NCBI GenBank assembly: GCA_022496805.1
Contig: CM040088.1
Location: 24,535,501-24,599,500 of the forward strand
Reading direction: 5' to 3'
Length of the DNA: 64,000 bases
Origin: Pohlia nutans
Taxonomy: Eukaryota > Streptophyta > Bryopsida > Bryales > Mniaceae
Shown here: positions 1-12,689 of the stretch, piece by piece
Layout: each line of letters begins with the position of its first letter
Numbering within the stretch: the stretch's first letter is position 1
Translations under genes and position numbers: made by a program
Notes under the pieces: model-generated
Database searches by the model: none
Told to the model about the DNA's origin: nothing
Seen by the model: the letters and a program-made list of their open reading frames with translations, nothing else

Positions 1-2833
1 CCATGTTAAGTTTATTGGCAATAATATTTTACTTTAATCTTGTACCTCCTTCCAAATATTGATTTTAAAAAAGATTAAAAAAAACTTTCTTTTTCTTGAT
101 ATTTTTTATAGATTCTACATTGAACTTCCCAATATATACAAAGAGTCACTAGTTGCAAAATAAAAATATTTTTTCTTAAATTTTTTGAAAGATGAGATTT
201 CACCTTTGTAAAAGAGTGATTAAACCTTGTTTGTAAAGTTCAAGCATTTTGATCTTACAATTGGTGTGGCTTTCTATTTTAAAATTAAATAATGACACAC
301 TTCAACAAAGTATTCAAAAGATCGTTGGACTTACAAAATAGAAATTAATTAAAAAAATAAAATTAGCATTGTTTTAAAGACAAGGTTTTTGGAAGGAGTT
401 CTTCATCAAATATAGAGGCTAAGTTAGTATACTAGACCACTATGCCACAAGAAGAGCATTCAACGCTCTTATAAATTTGCAACAATCGTGGCCTGCAACA
501 AAATATACAATTACTTAAATGCCCTATTTGTGCTCTCAAAATCTGGCATTGATGTGTGGGTTTTGTTATTGGTCATACCTTCACTAATGAACAATGGCCC
601 ATCTTATTTTGGTTGTTCCATAACTCACTTTGGAGTACAGCCCTGGCTTGGATTTTGAGGCTCGTTAAAAGATACCCTTCTAAGGTCCTCCATTGAGCAA
701 ATGAAATGGCATTTTGGCCATTCAACAATGGCCATGTTTAAATAATGTATGCAAAGGTCATGTTCTTTGTGAAAATGAACATAAGATGATATCATTTAAT
801 GGAGTACATTCTTATGATCAACTTGTAGCCAATGTTCAAATTTTTGTAACACTATAATTTGGGGTTATTATAATTGGATGTTCTACCTTGATTGAAAATG
901 TAGTTCCACAAAACGGCGAGAACAAAATTTATATTTTCAATCAAAACTTTTGAATTAAAAAAAAAATGAAAAAAAAAATACATCACAAAAGCATTAAGCA
1001 TCGGGGCTTTGTTGTTTTCTGTAGTACCAATGACGAACAAGTTTGAAGATTTCTAATTCTTTGTATGATGTATATGGTAATTATACATTGAACTAATCAA
1101 TTCCACTTTATTTTATTTTCATCTCATAAAAAATGATATATCAACTATAGGACATAGTCCAGAAATATTTAAATCAAAATTTAAAATTCTCAATTTCACA
1201 TTTTTCAAATTTTAAATCACTAACAAAATTTACATATTAACTAGAGATTTTTACAGTTTTTATAAAATTTTAAAATACTCCCAATTTTTATAAATATTCA
1301 TTGTCTTATTTTGAATTTTATATATTAGCATTCTTTTCCTAATAGCCTTTTAAATATTTAAAGTCCTTAGAAGCGTATTGCATTATGAAAAGCGTATTGG
1401 ACACGATTGAATTGTGCTCCCTTAAGTTACAATTTTCACTACGGTAATATACTAACTGGAATTGAGCAAAATAACTTCCATTACCTCGAACAATCATAGT
1501 TGTAAATAGATAGACCAAGAGACCCAAATTGATTTATTTAGTATGTTTGAGTAGATCACAAGGAGAATTCTTTTTGTTCAATTTGAATATATCTTCATCA
1601 ACACATGCAATGTTCTTCATTGATTCTAGCATTGAAAAATTTGACACTTTGTGAATTACATTATTTTTACAATATGATCAATGAAATTAATTGTTTTAAA
1701 ACTACAAATCTTTAATCAAAATCAATCCACATGAATTAGTTGATTTTAATGAGCGTCCTAATATACATTGACAATATCTTGTGAATTATTGGTGTGAATG
1801 ATGACCACTTAAAATTTCTCAAGAAGATATACAATTTGTGAACAAGTACATCAGTAATTTAATGGAAGTGAAACAAATGTGTGATCATATGAAAACACAT
1901 AATCCATATTTAGTGCTTTCAAGATCTATTTAATAGATAAGTCTTAGCATTTAAGACAATACTACTTAAATTTAGGGTATATTCCAATATGGTACAAGTT
2001 ATTGCACAAACAAGAATATGGACTAACCTTGCCACTAATGATTCTTTGAAGAAAAGCAGTTCCCAATTACCTAGCCTAGAAAAAATTGATGCCAAGCCAA
2101 CACATACAATCCAACAACTATGTGGAAAAATACAAACAAACTCCACGTTTCCATGTTCTTTTAAATTGCATTCCCTTGAGACGTATTGTGTTTCCATGTT
2201 GACAATATACTTCCATCGAAATGAGCGTCAATGTCCTTCATTGTTGGTTTTTTACATCTAAACAAAGCGTTCAATGAAGTATACAATAACAATGTAATTC
2301 AAAGTTTGTCAATTACTATGAAATGTGTGACATGAGATCCGAGGTGCATAAATTAAACAAGTTCTCGGAGGTATTCAAGTATTAACAAATTGAATTACTC
2401 AAGGTATTTTAAGATGTAGGGAACAATTTTATGATTTTAATTTTGTAGATTTTTTGAGGATTTTGTGGTTTTGGAGTTTGAGGTTTAATATATGAGGCTT
2501 GTAAGAATATAGTTTTTGGTCAATTTATGTTATAATCTGAGTGAATAAAGTTTGAAATCTTTGCAAATTCAATTACTTGGGATTCTATGAGAATTTGGGC
2601 TCGTTGTGATTTGTGGTTTAGAATATGAAGTTTAAAGTTTAGAATTTGTGAGATGAAATTATTTTGATTGGTTTTTGTTGGAATTGGAGTTATGATTATT
2701 TTAGTTTACTATAACTTACTAGAGCAAAGTTGAATGGAGTAATGAAGAACAAAAGGAAAAGGAGGACAAAAAATTGCAATATGAAAAATCAGAATAATGC
2801 TTTCAAAAGAAAGTGAAAACCAAGCAAAAGAAG
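1..2833. other. AT-rich gene-free stretch
   Basis: No reading frame here resembles a protein: the open frames are short, lack conserved motifs and have no plausible splice partners. The DNA is strongly AT-rich with many homopolymer runs. I see no repeat shared with the rest of the window until the TTAA at 2834-2837, where the first MITE begins. Confidence 0.6.
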
Positions 2834-2837
2834 TTAA

Positions 2838-3405
2838 TCTTATACTTCCTCACCCCTCTATAAATTCGGGAGTTTTAGAAAGATGCATTATAAAATGCAA
2901 CTAAGAGAAATATTTTGAACTAGATGTATGAATAAAAGTTGTACATTATGAATTTTTGATTCTATCCATATGGTTAGATTTATGACTGTTGTCACCAATA
3001 TTTTTGTTTAAAATTTGAAACTTGAAATTGAAAATTCATTTCTAATTTGATTACAGATAAGATATTGACAATTTGTACATGAAATTTGTTGTGATTGGTT
3101 GAAATGTAATACTCTAAGTGTAGTGATTTTTGGAGATTTTTTGGTTGCTTAATTATATGAGTTGACTTTTTCAAGAGCACATTTAGACTAAAAATTTTGA
3201 AATTTTTGGTTAATCACTGCAACATAAAATGAGGCATAAAAATTTCACAAATCATCCCCTTTCTAATATGATCACACATGCATGAAGCTAGCTTACCATA
3301 GAATTTTGTTGTATTTCTTTTCTTTGCAAAAAGTGCATGATAGGTGAAAAAGAGTGGATGAAATCTGTACATCGTTCAAAAAATGTACGGTTGGTCCTTT
3401 CGGGA
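2838..3405 (+). mobile_element. TTAA-flanked MITE, family C copy 1
   Basis: This 568-bp non-coding element is flanked by TTAA at 2834-2837 and 3406-3409. It aligns along its length with the copy at 50557-51124, which is exactly the same length, and with two interrupted, inverted copies at 31509-32546 and 61550-62874. Shared landmarks are the block around a 'gatgcattataaaatgcaac' motif near the left end and a 'gcaaaaagtgcatgat' motif near the right end. The terminal repeats are eroded in this copy, so it looks old. No transposase is encoded. The family name is mine. Confidence 0.75.
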
Positions 3406-3892
3406 TTAATGAAGAGGTCCCTTCAACCTAATGAATTGAAATACCCGTTCAATTAAAAGTGTGATTGACAATCTAAAAGTGCACATTGATATTTTTTTTC
3501 AAAATAATAAAAGACTTGTGCCATATTATGTGGGAGATATTAACCCCTAGCGTCTCATGAGCACCGTGGAGCCATATTTGAACATTTGTTAGTCAAACGT
3601 TGATGTTCACTTAATTCCTAATTTCAAATGAAAAATGTCACAACCAAGAAATTGTGAAGGCTATCTTCTACAATTTAGTCTGATTTGCAGTTCTTCAAAA
3701 TTGTTAAAATTGCATTTTTTACAACACATTATAGCTCAAAACCCTAAAATTCCAATATACACTACAAAAAAAATTTCCTATCAAATTTCTTTTATCTTAG
3801 AGTTAACCAAAAAGAGTGTCTCACAATGGAAACTCACCTCATACTCACGTTTTATTCATTTTCAGTTCAAAAAAACGCCAAAACTAGTCTAT

Positions 3893-4018
3893 GGTGAGTT
3901 GAAGAATAATCTTAAGCAAGACCCTACGCCACCATGGGGTGTGGAACTCGTGACCTCCCTAATGCTAGAGGAGAGTTCCCATCCGCTCCCCCAAGCCAAG
4001 AGCCCCGACTATGGGGAC
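3893..4018 (-). mobile_element. tRNA-derived SINE fragment, family 1
   Basis: Read on the minus strand this stretch has a tRNA-like head with a weak box B (around 'cgagttcc') preceded by 'gggaggtca', followed by a body resembling the better copy at 43280-43460 (shared 'gattattc' and 'ctcacc/gtgag' motifs). It is degenerate and lacks a clear A-rich tail. A chance open frame crosses it on the plus strand and is not a gene. Confidence 0.45.
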
Positions 4019-5209
4019 TAATCATGAACAATGGTTGTCAGAAAATTTAATTATAGAGAGGGAACTCCTCATGAACTCCTCTTGAACTCCTCTTCTGTTT
4101 TCGGTTAACTCACTTAACTCTGTAAGCATGCCACCTATACTTTCTTCTTCAACACTATTGTTTATATTTCCCCCTAAAAAATCATACTCTTTTATACATT
4201 TATGTAATTACTATAGTTTTTACAAGAAAAATACTTTGAAAAATCTTATGAAATTCATCATTATTTACATAATTATGAAAAATAAGGGTAAATTAGTTTA
4301 ATAATAACTTACATGAGATAAATACTAGTAAATATAATATATTTTAAAATGTGAGAAATCGATGAAGTTTGACCAGGCAACTGTTGTGTGGATGCTTAAA
4401 GGTTAAACATGTGAGTAAAAGAGACAAATTTTAAATGTCTGCATGCATTGATGGGCAACAATGTACTTCACTTTGTATAATGCAAAGACTTTTCTTGTTT
4501 TTGTCCCTTTAACGTTCCAATTCAACAGTGATTTTGAAGATGCGTTATAAAATGTTTGATGAATAACAAAAATGGAGTTGATGTACGGATATGAGTTGTA
4601 ACTAACTAGTGGGACCCGTGCCGTTGAGCACATTGACGTCAGCTTAATGTTAAGAACTTTTATGGACTTTTAAGATCAATTGCGTCGACCGTATTAAACT
4701 ACCATGGAACTAAGTCATGCAACATACTATCATTCAACTAATTTCAAAGTCACTCACTTTGACTAACTTTTTGAAAGTAAAACCCTAAAATCGAGATGTA
4801 TCGTCCTGCTCCAAACAAACTCCACTCCAAAACTGTAATCTTCAAGTCAATCTGCACACGTTCTCCACAACGCCAACCAGTTTTAGTCAAAACAAAATGC
4901 AAGGTGACTCAAAAAACAACTATTTGCATCACTGCAAAATCAAGTTGAACCCTAAACCCTAAAACCCTAAATCAAGATCAAGTTGAAGTCAATTTCACAC
5001 AAACAAATGATTTGCAGCATAGGGTCCAATTTTCCTACACTACAGAAAATTTAGGGTCTAAGATATGAGATTACATATGAGATTGCATTACATTTAATCA
5101 GTCTAAATTCCACCTTCTCAATTCCTACACCAACAATTCTATAAAACAATGAGTAACATAAAGAGTGATCCAAATGCTCAATTGTTATCTTCAACTGCAA
5201 CAGTTTTCA
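4019..5209. other. Gene-free AT-rich stretch with short telomere-like run
   Basis: No supported gene. At 4949-4971 there are three tandem CCCTAAA-type units (one with an extra A), matching the Arabidopsis-type plant telomere repeat. A run this short is an interstitial telomere-like motif or telo-box, not a chromosome end. Confidence 0.5.
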
Positions 5210-5560
5210 ATTCAGCTTGATCTTTTTTCCTCAACAACAAAGAAACAGACTTAAACTGAGACAAATTGAGCTTCATCTTTTTCAACAACAAAGAAACAGA
5301 CTCAACAATGCAACTTGATCTTTTTTTCCTCAACCTTTTTTCCTCAACAACAAAGAAACAAACTCATCCTCAACAATTCAACTTGATCTTTTTACTTCAA
5401 CAACAAAAAAATTGACTTGATTTTTTTTCCTCAACAGCAAACAAACTTGATTTTTTTTTTCAACTTGATCTTTTTTCTTCAACAACAAACAAACAAACTC
5501 ATCTTCAACAATTCGATTTAACAACAACAAAGAAACTTGATTTTTTTTCCGCAACACTTT
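5210..5560. repeat. Degenerate tandem repeat, about 40-bp unit
   Basis: The sequence cycles through an imperfect unit of 'cttgatctttttt', 'cctcaacaacaa' and 'agaaacaaactca'. Repetition keeps a minus-strand frame open (5378-5650) with a repeated KKNQV-type motif. That frame is a by-product of the repeat, has no similarity I recognise, and is not called as a gene. Confidence 0.6.
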
Positions 5561-6439
5561 GCCCTCAAATAAAAGAAACACAACGACAATGCATTGCTCA
5601 CCTTCCCTACACCAGCAAAGTAACAATAAACCTTTCAACCTTTTTTTCAAACCTTTTCTTTCCCCATCACTCCGCCCTGAGAAGATTTACAGCAAGGAGT
5701 CAAAGAAGGAACGCAGATGAAAGACAACCACTTGTTTTTGAGCTTGGGTTGTTTCTTCGACGGATTCCAGCACGGAACGGTCGAGTGAGACAAACCGAGC
5801 TGTATTGTATTATAGATAATGTGAAGATCACATCTATACAGTTGGATGTATCATATATTTCTTTTATTGATAAGCTGTAATTAAATTTTCTAGATTTTCT
5901 TTTTAAATCCAATTAAAAAATCGAAAAAAAATAAAAAAATAAAAAAATGTTGCAATGAATTTGGAATAACATGCACTACGAGATGGCGTGATTTCCATTA
6001 TTAGATTCTACTCATTTTGAAGATCCTTATTGTACAAATGGTAGTCAACTAGTACAATAACTAAAAGAAATTTGAATGGATGAAAACTATTCATGTATAT
6101 AGTCAAGAGAATAATTTGAATCTCTTCATCATCCACTATGTAGACGCATGCCCGTCAAAGGGTTAAATTGGTACTATTTCATTGTCATAAATATAATTTA
6201 CATTCATCAATCATTTTTTATCAAGCTACTTGAAAGTGGCTTACTTACATTTTTTATCACATTACCTCTCACAGTTATATTCTATCTAGTCTTCAGTGGT
6301 AAGGTATACACCACAAGACCTCATCAGAAGTGTGATTCATTTGGCTTTTTACAAAGTGAGGTGCGATCAAGAAAAACATCTAAATCTCCTAATAAAAGTG
6401 ACAAATATATTTCATTTAGTTTACAATGAGATGATGCAC
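5561..6439. other. Gene-free stretch
   Basis: Short open frames occur on both strands but have no recognisable motifs or splice structure. I see no repeat shared with other parts of the window. Confidence 0.45.
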
Positions 6440-6720
6440 ACACTTTACCTCTTTCTCATAATTGTTTTTCATTTTTTCCTAGAGGGATGAGGCATGTGTT
6501 GCACGCTTCTGTCATAATATTTTTCAATTTGACTTGAAGGGAGTGCAACACATGCCTCATCCTTTTGTCACAACTTTTTTTCATTTTGCCTCCAAACGGA
6601 TGAGACATTTTCCTCACCTTTTGTCATAACTATTTTTATTTTTTTATTCTCGACGAAGTGAGGCTCATGCCTCAACCTTTAGTCACAATTGTTTTTCATC
6701 TATACTTCAAGTGGGTGACT
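6440..6720. repeat. Degenerate tandem repeat, about 75-80-bp unit, 4-5 copies
   Basis: Each unit has 'gcctca/gaggcatg', then 'cttttgtcacaa(c/t)' followed by a T-rich stretch ending 'tttttcat', then a 'gaagg/caagtgg' spacer. Copies begin near 6445, 6485, 6555, 6615 and 6670. They have diverged by substitutions and small indels. Confidence 0.55.
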
Positions 6721-6762
6721 TCAATTGAAACAAAGAGATTGTACGATTGAGGTAGGGTATTG

Positions 6763-6799
6763 TTCAGTGCTTGTCCGTGCTTGTCCCGTGCTTGTCCCT
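6763..6799. repeat. Short tandem repeat, 11-12-bp unit, 3 copies
   Basis: Three consecutive copies of 'cgtgcttgtcc' type units. This is a small minisatellite without other context. Confidence 0.7.
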
Positions 6800-7712
6800 T
6801 GAGTGCTCCTTTCTTCATCATCAATGTAAACAAACTTTCACTACATTTGAAGAAATATTTATCTTCGTACAATTTATATTTTAGCCCGTAATTGCCCAGA
6901 TCAAACTAGTAATATCATCTTTTAAAATAATATAATTAATAAAAGGAACTCCTCTAAAAAAGAAATATGTCATCGATTCATAGCAAACATTCTTCCTTCT
7001 TTGTATTGATATATTACTTAATCTTTCTTCAAACTTTCTTAATCTCTAAAAGATCGAAGCACAAACTTTCTTTAATTCAAAAGCACACCAAAACTGCCAT
7101 TTTCAATGCATTGAGCCGATTTTTTTATTTAAAAAGGTTCATATTTGATATTGGGATCCTGCACGAAATCAATATGAAAACATGTGGTAAAATCTCAGCA
7201 ATTTTAACCACATAGATTGCAAGAAATGAGCATTTGAAGTGAAGAAAATCGATTCTTTTAGCGCCTTGTCAAACTAGGTCATTGAATTTTGAATTCTCTT
7301 AATTCCTTATATTATTTTCACTAATAAAAATGATGGTTTATTTCTTTATGTTAGGGGAGTTGAGTTGAGAATCTAGAAAAAAAAACCCAAAATAAACCAA
7401 CTTTATTTATAAAAAATAGGTATTTAGTAGAAGTAAGTATAAGATGAATGGGAAAAACTAAATCATCAATAGTTCTAAAATTAAGATAATTGAAACATAC
7501 CAATCTTCATTGTGCGGATGTTGTAATTTTTTTTATAAATCATGTGAACTTCTTTTGAAAAAAAAAGTGAAAATTGAGTTTTAAACAAATCCCATATGTT
7601 ATTTTTTCAAAAAGAATTTTTAATTGCTCACAAAAAATACTTTTTAATAATTTTCACATCACATATCTAAATAGAATGAATAATATATTATATAACATAT
7701 TAAATAGCATAG

Positions 7713-7748
<36 letters not shown>

Positions 7749-8312
7749 TTTTTTTAGAAGTACATTTATTGTACTATAAACTTTTAGAACATGCATTAGT
7801 TATGTACTTTGAATTTGTTGTTAATCAACAACTTGTAAGTGTAGTAGCCGTCATAGTCGTCATAGCCATTATGGCCATAGTCACTTTAGTTCACTAGGTA
7901 GTTGACTATGTGTATTCACACTTATTGTGAACGGTTTAAACACTTAGCTCGATTGTATAAGAGCTCATAGGTGAGGTTCTTGATCATATCTTGATCATAC
8001 CTCTATGGTTGGGTGGAGAACTTCAATTTTATCTGCATTAGTAAAACTCTTATTTCCATAAATACCTCTTATTTTTCTACCAATATAATCTATTGAAATT
8101 AAAGAAAATAACAATTATTTGGGATTTTATATATATTTTTGCACTTGCATGAATGACAACAAATTGGGTTGAAACAGGCATAAATTTTGCGTCCAAGTAT
8201 TGAATTAAAAAAATACACATATTCCCACGAAACTTATCCATTCTTCCATGTTCATTCTTTTTTCAAAAAACTTAACTAAATTCTCTATTGTTCCCTAATC
8301 AGACAATGGTTT
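6800..8312. other. Gene-free AT-rich stretch with TA microsatellite
   Basis: No supported gene. A (TA)n run sits at about 7717-7745. A frame at 6967-7215 encodes 82 residues with no motif and AT-driven composition, so it is not called. Confidence 0.5.
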
Positions 8313-8323
8313 TTAGGAGTTAA

Positions 8324-9350
8324 CTCCTAAGCGTCACACCGTCCAGAAACTAGACAATTAACAGATTCAAACCTTCCCTACGTTCTAATCAATGCTTGGA
8401 TGAAAGTCATCTAAATTTTTGGAGATACTTCACCAAGTTGTCGTCCTAACAATGGTTGGATTTAGTCATACTTGAGTACATATTTTTCTAAAATTATAAA
8501 TGTAGAAGTATGTCAAGTCGTTGACCAAGCCAAAATTGCATTGAGTGTAGTTCAAAAGTGGCCTTGCAAAAATGAAATGAGGTCATAGATTTAAGAAACA
8601 CAAAAATTTCAAAGAATCACCATGTTTAAGAGTATCTCATTTCAAATTCATTCCAACAAATTTTACTCAAAAAATATCAAAATTATGTTTGTAATCAAAT
8701 TTAGAAGGAATTTTTAATTTTAACTTTCAAATTTTATAATTAAATATCAGTGATAGTATTAGTGAATCAAACCCTAAACATACCAGGGTGTCCCTGGAAT
8801 TGAAAATTTGAGAAAAATCATCATAAACTACTATTTAGAAGAATATTTTGGAATTGATATACAAATGAAAGTTCTAGATTTTGAATTTTATATTCCATCC
8901 GTACGGTTGGATTCACTGATACTATCACCAATATTTAATTATAAAATTTGAAAGTTAAAATTAAAAATTCCTTCTAAATTCAATTACAAACAAAATTTTC
9001 ATATTTTTTGAGTGAAATTTGTTGGAATGAGTTTGAAATGAGATACTCTTAAACGTGGTGATTCTTTGAAATTTTTGTGTTTTTTAAATTTATGACCTCA
9101 TTTTTGCAAGGCCACTTTTGAACTACACTCAATGCAATTTTGGCTTGCTCAACGACTTGACATACTTCTACATTTGTAATTCTAGAAAAATATGTAATCA
9201 AATATCACTAAATCCAACCATTAGGTAGGACAACAACTTGGTGAAGAATCTCCAAAAAATTGGATGACTTTCATCCAAGCATTGATGAAAACTTGAGAAG
9301 GGTTTGAATCTGTTAGTCGTCCACTTTCTGGACGCTCTGACGTTTAGGGG
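8324..9350. mobile_element. TTAA-flanked MITE, family A, head-to-head inverted dimer
   Basis: Two ~450-bp arms (about 8324-8766 and 8905-9350) are inverted copies of each other with few mismatches, around a spacer of about 140 bp. TTAA flanks both ends (8320-8323, 9351-9354). The right arm plus spacer matches the single, non-dimer copy at 55947-56503, so this locus is a rearranged dimer, the left arm missing its inner part. Remnants of further TTAA-type ends lie outside both TTAAs (8313-8319, 9355-9361). No coding capacity is present. A transcript would fold into a very long hairpin. Confidence 0.8.
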
Positions 9351-9361
9351 TTAACCCCTAA

Positions 9362-9373
9362 TGGGTCCTACTC
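9362..9373. repeat. Left target-site duplication of the LINE
   Basis: The 12-bp word TGGGTCCTACTC recurs at 24066-24077, just beyond the 3' end of the retrotransposon. I read the pair as the target-site duplication made at insertion. A 12-bp match at both expected boundaries is unlikely by chance, but no empty site is available. Confidence 0.55.
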
Positions 9374-9488
9374 TGATTGGTGCTCAGAATCATGGATTTC
9401 TGAGAGTTCCGCGTTTGGTGGTGAGAGTGCTCCTCTCCAAGGCAGTCATGTGTGTGTGCTAGCTATGGCGTCTCAGATCTAGATCTAC

Positions 9489-12400
9489 TTGCAAACTAAT
9501 GAGCGCAAAGTGATAGACGTTGGAGAAAGAGAGCGTGATAGTGATTCTCAAGCGTCATTGTTTTGGTGCAAGAGATCTAGTAAGTGTTGTCACTTAGAAG
9601 AAGAGCCTGATTGCGATTCTACAGGCCATTCTTTTAGATCTAGCATTAGGAGCATTATAGATTATAGATCTGCGAATTGTCGTACTAGTTTCACCAAGAT
9701 GGAAGCTTTTGGAGCTGGAGCAGCTTGAACCACCGCACTTACAGTAGAAGATTGAGAAGCAAGCAAAGCAAGTGGAGGCGCCGCCTTCACAACATCGTTT
9801 CAGGCAAAATTCTATCAATTTTATATTTTTTGCAATAGACAAGTTTTTGCATACTTACATTTATCTAGAGCACGGGAGTAAGGTGCAACTAAATGAGAAC
9901 CTATGCAATAGCTCTATCAGATTCAAATATTTTCGTAGCAATAGTAGTAGTAACATCTGCCTTAGCACTAGATATACTTGTACGGTGATCTACATTGCTA
10001 GGAAAGATAGATCGCATGACATTGATGTGAGTAGGCCTCATCATTATTGGGCAAACGGCACCAATGCGGTAGACAAAACTGTCAAGTCCAAATCCAGCAT
10101 TGAAGACAGGCGCTGTGAGGCTAGCAGTAAGACAAATACCTGCAATAGAAGCACAACAACGTGTGAAGCAAGCAGAGGGAACGGCAAGAGAGATCAAGGC
10201 AGTAAGTGGAGATTTCAAGACAGGGACAGTAGAAGCAGAAACAACAAGGCGGAAACAAGTGGAGGAGAAGGAGTAATCGACCGAGGCAACAACAACAGTA
10301 CGAGAGTTGAAGGTAGCAGAGACAGCAAAAGCAATCAAAATTGCTATTTTTCTCAAAACATCAGTAAGTGCGAGCATTCTCATCCTTACCCTAATATTTT
10401 TCACAGCTTTTACGGTGTTAGTTGTAGCAATAGAGTGAAGGACAGAGATACGTACGTAAGGAGAACCCTAGCAGAGTGCCTCAAGAGATCTGGTAGGGAA
10501 GATGACTGCACCAACTGCGCCGGAAAAGAAGTCCACGAGTGCGATCTGAACACCTGCAGCAACGGCCATGCATTCTACTGCATAAGACAAGACAACAACA
10601 ACAAAGCGAACTGTAGCCAGAGTGAATGCAAGTGGAAAGGAAGACAAGACATTTATGAAGGAGACAAGGGCAGCCACAACAACTACAGAAACAACAAAAA
10701 ATTTGATCGAGGTGGTGGAGAAAATTACCAAAACATCCACAACAAAGATCCAAGTCAAGGTGAAGAACGACAAGGCAACAAGCATAAAGGCGACACACAA
10801 CAAGGCGAAATACATCGTAGCAAGGCGCATCAGAGCAAATGCAGCTGTAGCTGCAACAATACACAATGGAGTAGAATCAGCAAATGTGATTACAGAGGCA
10901 TCACAACGCAAGGAGTTTGTAGCGGCAACCAAGACACTAGTGGTAGCAGGCAGCGTGAGAGAGGCAGCAACCAGGGCAAATGTTGCACAAGAGGGGGCAG
11001 CAGCAACCAAGTCACTAGTGGTAGCGGATAGCGTGAGAGAGGCAGCAGCCATGGTGAATGCTGCATAAGAGGAGGCAGCAGCAAAATCCAACAAAACAAC
11101 GGGGATAGAGGCAACATCTGTTGCAGCAGAGTCCGAGAGAATTGCGCAGCAGCAGAGACTAACGGTAACCAAAGTCAGAGCTTTCGCAGCAGACGATACA
11201 GAAGCCGGGGAGGGAGCAGAAATAACAGAGGCAGTAGAGATTGCGTAGGAAACCAAAATTCAAAAAATCAGAATTTACATACCAGCTCGAACAGACAGGG
11301 CTCCCACAGCGGTGAGGAAAACCAGAGCCTCCGCAACAAAGACAATCGAGGATGGGTGAGGCGCTGCTACACAAAGTGCTGCGAAAGAGATAATCACAAC
11401 ACAATCAGTAAGAAAGGCCGCAGCATTGAAGGGAATTACGAGCAAGGCAGTAAGAGCGGCCACAACAATCTAGAATGCAGAGTAAGCAGGAGGACAGGGG
11501 AGGCTGCAGTAAGTGAGCAAGATATAAGCAAGGGCGACAACTACGGGTGGTCGACATCAATACAAGCGGCTACAACAACATTCAAAAATTCAGCAGCAAA
11601 GGGGAGAGAAAACGCACCAGTAAAGCAGAAAACGCCATTGAACAGCGGCTGAACAGTAGAAGGAGAATCCAGCGCTCGGAAAGCCAGCATCCAGGACACT
11701 GCGAAGGTCAAATCGGCGAAAGCAAAATCCAGCGCTCGGAAAGCCAGCATCCAGGACACTGCGAAGGTCAAATCGGCAAAAGCAAAGGCGCAGGGCTCGG
11801 AAAGCGAGATTGTGAAGGCGAAGGTCAAATCGGCGAAAGCAAAGGCGCAGGGCGAGATTGTGAAGGCGAAGACGCACGTCGAGATCGCGAAGGCGAAGGC
11901 GCAGGGCGCGATTGCGAAGGCGCAGGCGCTGGTCGAGACTGCGAAGGAGCAGGTCGAAATTGCGAAGACGAAGGCGCAGGGCGCGATTGCGAAGGCGCAG
12001 GCGCTGATCGAGACTACGAAGGCGCAAGCGCTGATCAAGACTGCGAAGGCGAAGGCGCAGGTCGCGACTGCGAAGGAGCAGGTCGAGATTGCAAAAAACA
12101 AATCGGTGAAGGCGCAGGTCGAGAGTGCGAAAGCCAAGGAGGAGGCGGCGAAGATCGAGACTGCGAAGGGAGACACTACAAAGGCCAAGACAGAGACGGT
12201 GTAGGTCAAGAGTGCGGGAACCGAGACTGTGAAGGCCAAAACGGAAAAGGTAAAAGTCGGAAAGAAAACAACGTAGGGCGAGGCTGCGAAGACCAAGAAG
12301 AAAGCGGCGAAGGTCGCAATGGAGACAGCGTAGGACGAGACAGAGAAGGCGAAAGTCGGGAAGGCAACGGCGAGTACAACATCAAAAGGAACTGCAGCAG

Positions 12401-12640
12401 CCAAACGAGGAGCTGCAAAGGAGAAGGCCAGCGAAGAAAAACGAAAGGCAGCGACAACAGAGGCAGAGGACGAGACAAGAAGACTCAAGGCCGCAAAGAG
12501 GAGGGCAACAACAGCAACGAGAAAGCTCAAAGTCGCAAAGGAGATAGCGGCAGTGGAACTGTGAGCTGCGAAGGAAGCGACAACAACGCCAAGAAGAAGT
12601 GTGAAGAGTACGGGAGGGCCCAACACTTTATAGGAGCAGG
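9489..12640 (+). pseudogene. Decayed Ala/Lys/Glu-rich 5' region of the LINE
   Basis: The plus strand is T-poor and rich in gca, gcg, aag and aca triplets. Reading it gives Ala/Lys/Thr/Glu-rich helical segments that change frame several times: frame 2 around 10622-11068, frame 1 from about 11660 to 12600. They are cut by TAG and TAA codons where GAG, AAG or CAG would fit the pattern. At 11812-12204 frame 1 encodes 130 residues of 11-residue-like repeats (AKAKAQGAIAK style), typical of long amphipathic helices or coiled coils. I infer the remains of an N-terminal coiled-coil part of ORF1 or a separate gag-like protein. Long minus-strand and alternative-frame readings here are by-products of the GC-rich repeats. 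Confidence 0.45.
11666..12200 (+). repeat. 60-bp exact tandem duplication followed by degenerate 33/66-bp repeats
   Basis: Positions 11666-11725 and 11726-11785 are nearly identical 60-bp units (one mismatch seen), starting with 'aatccagcgctcggaaagcc'. Downstream to about 12200 the unit decays to 'gcgaaggcgcag' based repeats. All unit lengths are multiples of three, so they add helical turns without breaking frame. Confidence 0.8.
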
Positions 12641-12689
12641 GAGAGGTGAAACGGCCAACTACAGCAAAAGAAGCCCAAGGCTCCTAGCA

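Noticed and set aside
3763..4620. CACTA-type end at 3763 (CACTACAAAAAAAA)
   Set aside because: No matching inverse end or 3-bp duplication found downstream.
5378..5650. 90-codon minus-strand frame with repeated KKNQV motif
   Set aside because: Arises from a degenerate tandem repeat; no start context, splice partner or known family.
8324..9350. Pair of LTRs or a viral inverted-repeat region
   Set aside because: The arms are inverted, not direct, carry TTAA ends and no genes, and match a monomer MITE elsewhere in the window.
10468..11256. Long minus-strand Ala/Val/Ser-rich frame (262 codons)
   Set aside because: It is the antisense shadow of GCA/ACA-rich plus-strand repeats. There are no conserved motifs, and overlapping frames in several phases are open for the same compositional reason.
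11541..12626. 361-codon minus-strand frame over the Ala/Lys repeat
   Set aside because: Composition-driven frame (Phe/Ala/Ser periodic) opposite the tandem repeats. All repeat units are multiples of three, which keeps every frame open.
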